Shown here: positions 44,145 to 50,397 of the stretch, in pieces
Layout: the number at the start of each line of letters is the position of its first letter
Numbering within the stretch: the stretch's first letter is position 1
DNA from: Alistipes sp.
GTDB lineage: Bacteria; Bacteroidota; Bacteroidia; Bacteroidales; Rikenellaceae
DNA length: 50,397 nt
Reading direction: 5' to 3'
Assembly: GCA_017546725.1 (NCBI GenBank)
Contig: JAFYRX010000052.1
Coordinates: forward strand, 1 to 50,397
The notes under the pieces: generated by a model
Database searches by the model: none
The model's input: the letters and a program-made list of their open reading frames with translations, nothing else
Told to the model about the DNA's origin: nothing
Program-made: the position numbers and the translations under genes

Positions 44145-45669
44145 AACAATACATAGATTAGTCCTAAAATCCTTTTTAGGCCCGTTGGTAGTGACATTCT
44201 TCATCGTCTTCTTCGTGTTGATGATGAATTTCATTTGGCGTTATATCGACGAGTTGACAGGTAAGGGCTTGGACGCTTCGGTCATCATAGAACTTCTGTT
44301 CTACGCAACTATCAATATGATTCCATTGGGCCTGCCGCTGGCAATGCTACTTGCGGCAATTATGACAATGGGTAACTTGGGTGAAAATTTTGAGTTGCAG
44401 GCAATGAAGTCAGCAGGTATGTCGCTGATGCGAATAATGAAACCGCTGATTGGTGTCGCAATCGTGATGTCTATCGCAAGTTTCTTTGTCATAAACAATC
44501 TGGTGCCGTATGCATACAAAAAATCGCGTAGCATCCTATACGATATCAATCGCCAGAAGCAGGTACTGGAGTTTCAAGACGGATTGTTCTTTAATGGTAT
44601 TGATGAGAATTTGAGTATCCGCGTAGAGCATCAGGACCCAGAGACAGGTCTACTCAACAATATCCTCATTTACGACAACCGTCAATCGGCGGGTAATATG
44701 CGCACTACGATTGCCGAATCGGGATATATACGCCTTACTAACGACAAGAAATTCCTGCTTATAACACTCTATAACGGAGAAAATTACGAACAAACTCGTA
44801 ACAACGAGTGGTACAATAAAAACTCGCTGCGACACGATAAGTTCGAGATGCAGGATATGCGTGTCGCTATGACGGGATTTGATTTCCAGCGCACCGAGGA
44901 GAACGACCTTATTTCGGGTTCGCAAGCGATGAATATCGTAGAGTTACAGCACGCCATCGACTCTTTGGATAGAGCAGTAGCAGAACACACAACAAGTTCG
45001 TATAAACCTTTGTTACAGGAAAATATCTTCTCAAAAGATATACAAGTCTTGAGCCTACCAGACTCTCTGCGTCGTGACAAGACGGGATTCCGTGCAGCCA
45101 ATCTACTCGATTCGCTCAATAAATTAGATGTACGCAAGCGTAACGACATCTGGCAATCGGCACGTACTGTGGCTCTAAATTCGCGTAACGCCTTCTCTTT
45201 TGACGAGACATCGGCAAAGGATGCCTTGACACAACTCTATCGCAGTAAGAACGATTGGCACAAGAAGTTATCGTTACCCGTTTCTGTCCTCATATTCTTC
45301 CTTATTGGAGCGCCGTTGGGTGCAATCATCCGAAAGGGTGGATTGGGAACACCAATCGTTATCTCGGTAGTATTCTTCGTATTCTATTATATTATAAGTC
45401 TTAATGGCGAAAAGGCCGCCAAAGAGGGTGTATGGAGTTCCTTCTCGGGAATGTGGCTATCCTCCTTTGTGTTAGCGCCGATTGCCATATATCTTATAAT
45501 AAAGGCTACGAATGACTCATCGTTGCTCGACACCGAATGGTATTACGCCAAGATGCAGAAGTTCAAAGAGAAGATTGCGCCTTATTGGAATCCTATGCGT
45601 GACCGTATCACATCTTCAAAGTTGTGGCTCAAGGTGCAGGAGCAAGTAGCAAAACGCAAAAAGAAGTAA
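44137..45669 (+). CDS. LPS export permease, LptF/LptG (YjgP/YjgQ) family
   Basis: A 510-aa protein with three N-terminal and three C-terminal hydrophobic segments around a large periplasmic domain, the LptF/G plan. N-terminal blocks are LKSFLGPLVVTFFIVFFVLMM, IPLGLPLAMLLAAIMTMG and ELQAMKSAGMSLMRIM. The C-terminal membrane part begins KKLSLPVSVLIFFLIGAPLGAIIRKGG. It moves lipopolysaccharide from the inner membrane with LptB. I cannot tell F from G. The periplasmic domain is longer than in E. coli, common in Bacteroidota. Its start overlaps the znuB-like gene by 8 bp, and fmt follows after 7 nt. Confidence 0.93.
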   Translation: MLKTIHRLVLKSFLGPLVVTFFIVFFVLMMNFIWRYIDELTGKGLDASVIIELLFYATINMIPLGLPLAMLLAAIMTMGNLGENFELQAMKSAGMSLMRIMKPLIGVAIVMSIASFFVINNLVPYAYKKSRSILYDINRQKQVLEFQDGLFFNGIDENLSIRVEHQDPETGLLNNILIYDNRQSAGNMRTTIAESGYIRLTNDKKFLLITLYNGENYEQTRNNEWYNKNSLRHDKFEMQDMRVAMTGFDFQRTEENDLISGSQAMNIVELQHAIDSLDRAVAEHTTSSYKPLLQENIFSKDIQVLSLPDSLRRDKTGFRAANLLDSLNKLDVRKRNDIWQSARTVALNSRNAFSFDETSAKDALTQLYRSKNDWHKKLSLPVSVLIFFLIGAPLGAIIRKGGLGTPIVISVVFFVFYYIISLNGEKAAKEGVWSSFSGMWLSSFVLAPIAIYLIIKATNDSSLLDTEWYYAKMQKFKEKIAPYWNPMRDRITSSKLWLKVQEQVAKRKKK

Positions 45670-45676
45670 CAAGGAG

Positions 45677-46639
45677 ATGAACGGAAAAGATTTAAGAATA
45701 GTATTTATGGGAACTCCCGAATTTGCCGTAGCGTCATTAAAGCGCTTGGTAGAGGAGGGGTATAATATAGTAGCCGTCGTAACCACACCCGACAAACCCG
45801 CTGGACGTGGCCAAAAGATTCACGAAAGCGACGTCAAGGTTGCTGCAAGAGAGTTAGGCTTGCCGATACTGCAACCCGAGAAGTTGCGCGACCCCGAGTT
45901 TGTGCAAGCAATGCAGGAGTTGCAACCCGATTTGGGTATCGTCATCGCATTCCGTATGTTACCCGAGGTTATTTGGGCAATGCCACGCTACGGCACATTT
46001 AATCTACACGCCTCACTCTTGCCGCAATATCGCGGTGCTGCGCCTATAAATTGGGCAATTATCAACGGCGAGAAAGAGACGGGAATCACCACATTCCTGC
46101 TCAATCACGAGATTGACAAGGGTGCTATTATAGGTCAGCGCAAGATGCCGATTTTGGCAGAGGACAACATTGGTACGATGTACGACAAGTTGATGACCGA
46201 GGGCTGCGATTTGGTTGTCGAGACGGTAGAGAAGATTGCCACACAAGATTTTACACCCATCGAGCAGATGCACATTGATGAGGCTACACTAAAACCCGCG
46301 CCAAAAATCTTCAAGGAGGACTGCAAGATAGATTGGTCGTGGGAGGGCGAGCGCATAGTAAACTTTGTGCGAGGATTGTCGCCATATCCCGCAGCCTGGA
46401 CACCTCTCTACTTGAATGGTGAGGAGAAGGGCTCGGCCAAGATTTTCGAGGTTAGATTCTCACCCAACAAGGGCAATGGCAACGTAGGAGAGATTATCTC
46501 CGACGGCAAGGAGCAGATAGCCGTTGTTTGCAGTGACGGATTAATAGAGATTCGCTCGATGCAGATGGCTGGCAAAAAACGAATGAGCAACAAAGAACTT
46601 TTGTTGGGATTCAGAAATATTGAGGATTATACGATGTAA
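45677..46639 (+). CDS. fmt: Methionyl-tRNA formyltransferase
   Basis: A 320-aa enzyme that formylates initiator Met-tRNA. The formyltransferase signature is HASLLPQYRGAAPINWAIINGE, with the conserved NLHA before it and ETGITTFLLNHEIDKGAII after it. The N-terminal Rossmann start is IVFMGTPEFAVASLKRL. The C-terminal OB-like domain runs from about 205. The length is usual. It is the last gene of the znuB-lptF/G-fmt operon, before a strong terminator. Neither def nor a second translation gene is linked. Confidence 0.97.
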   Translation: MNGKDLRIVFMGTPEFAVASLKRLVEEGYNIVAVVTTPDKPAGRGQKIHESDVKVAARELGLPILQPEKLRDPEFVQAMQELQPDLGIVIAFRMLPEVIWAMPRYGTFNLHASLLPQYRGAAPINWAIINGEKETGITTFLLNHEIDKGAIIGQRKMPILAEDNIGTMYDKLMTEGCDLVVETVEKIATQDFTPIEQMHIDEATLKPAPKIFKEDCKIDWSWEGERIVNFVRGLSPYPAAWTPLYLNGEEKGSAKIFEVRFSPNKGNGNVGEIISDGKEQIAVVCSDGLIEIRSMQMAGKKRMSNKELLLGFRNIEDYTM

Positions 46640-46647
46640 CAAAAAAT

Positions 46648-46676
46648 AGTGCGAGAAATTCTTCATTTCTCGCACT
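46648..46676. terminator. Bidirectional terminator between fmt and the dehydrogenase gene
   Basis: A perfect 12-bp stem (46648-46659 with 46665-46676) has a TCTTC loop. Six A's precede it on the plus strand and T-rich sequence follows it. It lies between the convergent stops at 46639 and 46717. Confidence 0.92.
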
Positions 46677-46716
46677 TATTCTAATTATATAAAACGCTAC
46701 TTGGCATTATTAACAA

Positions 46717-48063
46717 CTACTTCACTTCCCAGATACCGCCTTTACCGAAGATACCATCAACCCACTTATTGAGAGTACCTGCACGCAAACCCAAATCGAG
46801 CAGACTGTAGCGGCGGCGGATATGTCGCACAAAGGGAACATCGGCCAGCATCTGCGCCTTTGTGATACCCACGTCTTCGGGTTGGATGGGAGCGCCGACA
46901 ATAGAGAGGCAACGATACATCTCATCGTAAGTCAGACACTGCTCCTGGAGGCGAGCCTTCAAATCGGGCCAATTACTCTTTAGTAGTTGCATCTGGCGAC
47001 GCACCTCCTCCTTATCATTATATTTAGCCGTTATCTCAGTCACTCCCAACTCGGCAAATGACTCTTTGGCAAACAACTGCTCGGCATAGGCTCGTACCTC
47101 GTCGAGGCTCGGCCAAGCGGCAACGCACTTATCAACATCAAGTGTAGTGAAGTCGCTCTTGTAGGCCTCATCGAACATAGCGCACATAAAGAGCGTGCCG
47201 ACGCTCACCTGAAAACCGTGCGAGGGGGTTACGCCATTATGAGTATGGTTACGCATATTCCACAAGTGGCTGAACAAGTGGTCGGTACAAGATGCAGGGC
47301 GTGACGAGCGAGCCGCTTGCATAGCAAAACCGCTCAACATCAAACCCTCAACCAACGGAGCGATAGCCTCGGGACGCAAAGCCGCAACACCTTCGGGGTC
47401 GGCCAACGCCTCCTTCAAACCATCCTGCACGATATGCCACGCCTCGTCGTGGATAGGCTCCGAGCCTACAAAGTCGGCAATAATCCACTCTGCACCTGCG
47501 GGAATCTTGGCTGCGAGGTCGGCATAACCTGCTGCGGTCATCTCCTTCGGGGCACGCACCATCACGCCCACGTCGGCCAAAATCGCTTTCGGGGCGGGGC
47601 AGGTGAAGGTCTGCTTCATATTCTTATAGGTAATAGATGCGCCAAACGATGAGTAGCCATCAACCGAAGCCGCAGTAGCCACACACATATAGGGGCGCGA
47701 CTGATGATAGGAGCAGAGTTTGCAGAGGTCGTTGATAGTACCCGAGCCAACCGCCACAGCAATGGCTTCGGTAGAGGCCAAACGTGCATCCAGCATCTCG
47801 ATAAAGGTCCATTCGGCGTGAAGGTGGGGGTCGGTAAAGATGTAAGGCTCATCGCACTCAACGCCAGCGGTTTGCAGATAGGCATATACAGCCTCACCCG
47901 CTACGCGCCAAGTATTCTCGTCGGCCACGATGAGGGCTCGTTTCTCGGGGAACTGCTCTTTGAACATCGAGGGCACTCTGTCGAGGATATCGGTGCCAAT
48001 CTCCATCGCTGCCGTATCGGTAGCCGCCGCCAATGCTCGTGCTACAAGTTGGTTATTGTTCAT
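46717..48063 (-). CDS. sn-glycerol-1-phosphate dehydrogenase-like protein (AraM/EgsA family)
   Basis: The start at 48063 (MNNNQLVARALAAATDTAAM) gives 448 aa. An earlier Met at 48123 lies upstream of the promoter at 48103-48132 and is rejected. The NAD(P)-binding GGSGTxND-type motif is VAVGSGTINDLCK. Metal-ligand regions are AAGYADLAAKIPAGAEW, CTDHLFSHLWNMRNHTHNG and TPSHGFQVSVGTLFM, which keep the Asp-His-His pattern of iron/zinc-dependent dehydrogenases. AraM/EgsA enzymes reduce dihydroxyacetone phosphate to sn-glycerol-1-phosphate. Here the substrate is inferred from family only. Codon use looks more G/C-rich than the flanks, which may indicate later acquisition. Confidence 0.8.
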   Translation of the reverse strand: MNNNQLVARALAAATDTAAMEIGTDILDRVPSMFKEQFPEKRALIVADENTWRVAGEAVYAYLQTAGVECDEPYIFTDPHLHAEWTFIEMLDARLASTEAIAVAVGSGTINDLCKLCSYHQSRPYMCVATAASVDGYSSFGASITYKNMKQTFTCPAPKAILADVGVMVRAPKEMTAAGYADLAAKIPAGAEWIIADFVGSEPIHDEAWHIVQDGLKEALADPEGVAALRPEAIAPLVEGLMLSGFAMQAARSSRPASCTDHLFSHLWNMRNHTHNGVTPSHGFQVSVGTLFMCAMFDEAYKSDFTTLDVDKCVAAWPSLDEVRAYAEQLFAKESFAELGVTEITAKYNDKEEVRRQMQLLKSNWPDLKARLQEQCLTYDEMYRCLSIVGAPIQPEDVGITKAQMLADVPFVRHIRRRYSLLDLGLRAGTLNKWVDGIFGKGGIWEVK

Positions 48064-48102
48064 AAGAAATAGGTAATTGTTTGAATTTTCGTTTTCCTTT
48101 GA

Positions 48103-48132
48103 CAAAGGTAGTGAATAATTCAAAAAATCAAA
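48103..48132 (-). promoter_or_regulatory. Promoter of the AraM/EgsA-like gene
   Basis: TACCTTTG (48103-48110, minus strand) and TTTG (48129-48132) have an 18-bp spacer. The predicted transcription start near 48097 leaves 34 nt before the ATG at 48063. Confidence 0.6.
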
Positions 48133-48167
48133 AGCAAAGAGGGCAATAACCGAGCAGCGAATTAACT

Positions 48168-48203
48168 ACGAAAATATATAGATTAACGAAAATATATAGA
48201 TTA
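48168..48203. repeat. Tandem direct repeat of 18 bp, two copies
   Basis: ACGAAAATATATAGATTA occurs at 48168-48185 and again at 48186-48203 without change. It lies about 36 bp upstream of the -33 element of the AraM/EgsA-like promoter, where an activator could bind. Confidence 0.85.
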
Positions 48204-48205
48204 AT

Positions 48206-48326
48206 GTTGTAAAATACGTCACTCCACCGAGCCGCGAGGCGAGGATTGGAGACTCTAACCTAAATCAGATTTTTAGTGTAGAGATTAACCCGCTACGCGT
48301 CTTAATGACGTAAGACAAAATACAAC
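48206..48326. repeat. Dispersed repeat, CTCCACCGAGCC family, copy 2, with inverted ends
   Basis: An element of about 121 bp whose ends are imperfect inverted repeats: GTTGTAAAATACGTCA (48206-48221) and TGACGTAAGACAAAATACAAC (48306-48326). The CTCCACCGAGCC core at 48222 is shared with copy 1 at 33450. It fills most of the gap between the DUF3857 and AraM/EgsA-like genes. Confidence 0.6.
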
Positions 48327-48345
48327 ACTAAAGTGGATGATTCCG

Positions 48346-49242
48346 TTATTTATTGTCTTGCAGTATGAGTGTAACAGCCGCAACCTCTCCGGCGGGGCTT
48401 GACGGAGTTACAGCAGGCAGATTCTTACCGCTATATGTATAGAGCGTACACATATCGTAAACGCTTGTCATCTTGTTATAGTCGTTCTTGACCACCTCGC
48501 GCAAAGAGGCGGGCACTTTGGTTATGAAATAAACGCGTGTCTTGCCCTCGATTTGCGAAGCCTTAATATTTGCTCCTCCTGATGCTATTACCGCGTACCA
48601 ATTCTCGCGATATTGCATTTGTGGGGGCTGTTGGGTGCGAGCCGCAACCTCGCATCGGCTACTTACGACGGGGATATCGTGTTGCATTGCAAAGCCGATA
48701 TTATAAGGGCGAACAGAACGTTTATCCATCTTGTAGGTGTATTCTATAATACTGCCTTCCGACACATTGGGGATGGTAAACTTCACGCGCACGGTAGTAT
48801 CATTAACCCAACGCGCTTCGATATCCTCCTCTTTTAGAGAGTGTTGCTCAATACCGCCATTAACGAGCGAATACGATGTAGCCTCTATATCTCCAACATA
48901 GGCGATTGTATGGCGAGGAGTGGTAGCCTTCTCACAAAAATAGTCAAACGAGATTGTGGCGTGGCGCACACCCTCGGCTCGCAAGATTTTTATTTTGCGA
49001 CTAATTGTAGTTTGTGACGAGAGCAAAACGCCCTGCTCTTGGAGGTCGATGCGAGAATCAAACAGATAGATATAGGTTTGTTGTAATTCATCCAAGACTA
49101 CGGCATCGGCATTTGTCACATCTACAGAATATGAACTCTTTTCCAAATCGGCAACTTTGACTTTGCCAAACTTGAAACTCTCTTGCGCCTCGGCGGAAAG
49201 TGCCACCGCCACGAGGGCGAGCAGTGCGATTAATCGTTTCAT
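48346..49242 (-). CDS. DUF3857 domain protein (short form), paralogue B
   Basis: A 298-aa exported protein with a signal peptide (MKRLIALLALVAVALSAEAQ). The DUF3857 domain covers nearly the whole chain: YLFDSRIDLQEQGVLLSSQTTI, RKIKILRAEGVRHATISF and VKFTIPNVSEGSIIEYTYKM. DUF3857 proteins usually continue into a transglutaminase-like domain and reach about 600 aa. Here the chain ends soon after the first domain. It shares its order of motifs with the next gene upstream, 5 nt away, and the two are co-transcribed. The function is unknown. Confidence 0.78.
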   Translation of the reverse strand: MKRLIALLALVAVALSAEAQESFKFGKVKVADLEKSSYSVDVTNADAVVLDELQQTYIYLFDSRIDLQEQGVLLSSQTTISRKIKILRAEGVRHATISFDYFCEKATTPRHTIAYVGDIEATSYSLVNGGIEQHSLKEEDIEARWVNDTTVRVKFTIPNVSEGSIIEYTYKMDKRSVRPYNIGFAMQHDIPVVSSRCEVAARTQQPPQMQYRENWYAVIASGGANIKASQIEGKTRVYFITKVPASLREVVKNDYNKMTSVYDMCTLYTYSGKNLPAVTPSSPAGEVAAVTLILQDNK

Positions 49243-49247
49243 AGCCT

Positions 49248-50204
49248 CTACATTGTTAGTTGTTTGAGTTTAACCGTAATTGTTGGAGTTGGCCCATTGT
49301 CGGGTTTAAGATTCTTTACCTCATATATTTCAATCTTGCACGGTGTGCGGTCAAATGAGCCCGACGAGTGTGCGCCTACATACGACGTCATATAGTTGTT
49401 ATTTCTCAAAACATCACGTTCTGCGGTGAAATCAACGCCTCGCAGAGTCTGTCGTTCCGATGTTCCTCCAAATGCAGCGTATGTTGGCCCCATCTCTCGA
49501 TAACCATTTGATGCGGTGTGGTTCATATAGTTATCGTTTGTTGTCGAGATATCCCAAACAGTGTCGTGATACCAAACTTGACAAACACTATGCAGGGTAG
49601 GCAGGTCACTTGACAATTCAAAACCTCGTTTAACATCGGGTTTCAGCGTGACGCTCTTTATTTTGTACTCATACTCGATGATTGTACCGACCTCGACGTT
49701 GGGAATGATAAACTCCGCCTGCATTGTCTTATCGTCAAGACGATTGAGTTTTATGTTATTCGCATCGAGTTTTACTACTTGTTTTCTATTACCATCCAGC
49801 GTATAAGAGTATGCCTTAACGCCCGCAAAGCCGCAGTGCGAGTCCGTCGATGCGATATCGCTATTGAATGGAATCTTAACGTGAGAATACTTTTTACCCT
49901 CTTCCGACAAAATCTTCACGCGACGGGTAACGGTCTCCTCCACCAAAAAGTGGCGAGATTTAACGCCCAGAGCCTCGACATTTCCATAATTTGACAAAAA
50001 GAACACGTCGCGCAACTCATAGATTACCACAGCCGAAGCATCGGCATCAATCTGATAGGAGGTCTGCCGTAATTCAGACTTTTTGACCCTGCCAAATTCA
50101 TACTTATGATACGGCAACTGCTCTCCCCATTTGGCAACGTCGGCCATAGTAGTTAAAGGGGCGGATAAAATGGCGATTAACGTCAGTAATAAAATCTTTT
50201 TCAT
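49248..50204 (-). CDS. DUF3857 domain protein (short form), paralogue A
   Basis: A 318-aa exported protein with a signal peptide (MKKILLLTLIAILSAPLTTMA). It has the same family blocks as its neighbour: RRVKILSEEGKKYSHVKIPF, FIIPNVEVGTIIEYEYKI and SDLPTLHSVCQVWYHD. It too lacks the transglutaminase-like half. The start codon lies about 50 nt downstream of a promoter with nine C's in its spacer (50263-50295). Expression might therefore vary with tract length. The role is unknown; an envelope location is likely. Confidence 0.78.
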   Translation of the reverse strand: MKKILLLTLIAILSAPLTTMADVAKWGEQLPYHKYEFGRVKKSELRQTSYQIDADASAVVIYELRDVFFLSNYGNVEALGVKSRHFLVEETVTRRVKILSEEGKKYSHVKIPFNSDIASTDSHCGFAGVKAYSYTLDGNRKQVVKLDANNIKLNRLDDKTMQAEFIIPNVEVGTIIEYEYKIKSVTLKPDVKRGFELSSDLPTLHSVCQVWYHDTVWDISTTNDNYMNHTASNGYREMGPTYAAFGGTSERQTLRGVDFTAERDVLRNNNYMTSYVGAHSSGSFDRTPCKIEIYEVKNLKPDNGPTPTITVKLKQLTM

Positions 50205-50262
50205 AGGTTTTTGGTGTTAATAGTTGAAAACTGTTTCTTACGAGGAATTATATCCCGTATGG

Positions 50263-50295
50263 CAAAGTTAAGAAAAATTTTCGGGGGGGGGCAAA
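50263..50295 (-). promoter_or_regulatory. Promoter of the DUF3857 pair with a C9 tract in the spacer
   Basis: On the minus strand, TTTG (50292-50295) is followed by nine C's (50283-50291) and the exact -7 TAACTTTG (50263-50270). The spacer is 21 bp, so a gain or loss of a few C's would move the elements out of phase. Confidence 0.6.
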
Positions 50296-50397
50296 TTAAA
50301 ACGGAGAAAAATTTGAGAAAGAATAGAAAAAAATAGGGGTTGCAGGGGCAAGGGAGCAGGGGGTGTGCTTATACTTTGTAACCTTTTTGAAAAAAAA

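Noticed and set aside
1-50397. tRNA, rRNA, CRISPR, insertion sequence or phage genes
   Set aside because: I looked for tRNA T-loop patterns, regularly spaced repeats, transposase or integrase motifs and saw none. The repeats found are short, non-coding and not in arrays.

Overview
The window looks like chromosome of a gut-type member of the Bacteroidales (Bacteroidota). The evidence is the promoter pattern (TTTG or TTG, then TAnnTTTG about 20 bp downstream, with no strong Shine-Dalgarno sequences) and the lineage-typical families: DUF3575, DUF3868, DUF4294, FISUMP lipoprotein, Oar-like TonB receptor, flotillin-like FloA, and PyrDB with PyrK. Base composition is moderate, so a Rikenellaceae- or Muribaculaceae-like relative is plausible, but I cannot fix the genus. 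I saw no rRNA, tRNA, insertion sequence, phage gene or CRISPR array.

Layout. 155-1221 (+): an ECF sigma factor and a four-helix membrane partner. 1384-5055 (-): pyrF-pyrE-pyrB-purT. 5435-8505 (-): fabH-fabF-fabG. 8729-9664 (+): a membrane LytTR regulator. 9743-10312 (-): DUF4294. 10432-17831 (-): a pyrimidine operon of leader peptide, attenuator, pyrC-carA-carB-pyrK-pyrD. 17960-21082 (-): TonB-dependent receptor. 21329-23947 (+): VTT-domain protein and the DUF3575/DUF3868 pair. 24034-25527 (-): FISUMP lipoprotein. 25719-33414 (-): a long run dapB-lepB-yigZ-uvrA-M16 peptidase-O-methyltransferase-small protein. 33635-36365 (+): rhodanese lipoprotein and two tandem GH20-like proteins. 36444-43187 (-): mtaB, HAMP protein, trkH, SPOR-like protein, nfeD, floA. 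43311-46639 (+): znuB-like, lptF/G, fmt. 46717-50204 (-): a glycerol-1-phosphate dehydrogenase-like protein and two DUF3857 proteins.

All steps of de novo UMP synthesis lie within about 17 kb in two same-strand operons separated by fatty-acid genes. Three things stand out in this pathway. The small subunit of carbamoyl-phosphate synthetase (CarA) has lost its glutaminase Cys and His and two glutamine-binding positions, which suggests an ammonia-fed enzyme. Aspartate carbamoyltransferase (PyrB) carries a C-terminal Cys4 zinc ribbon like that of the regulatory chain PyrI, without PyrI's nucleotide-binding domain. The pyrC operon is preceded by a 41-codon leader frame that stops just before a strong terminator lying 7 nt upstream of the pyrC start, an arrangement like enterobacterial pyrBI attenuation.

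The intergenic spaces also hold several dispersed repeat families: a structured element of about 112 bp directly after the stop codons of purT and fabG, a CTCCACCGAGCC family, a GTCATTACGAGG palindromic family, and a recurring terminator family. The promoter of the DUF3857 pair has nine cytosines in its spacer and could be phase variable.
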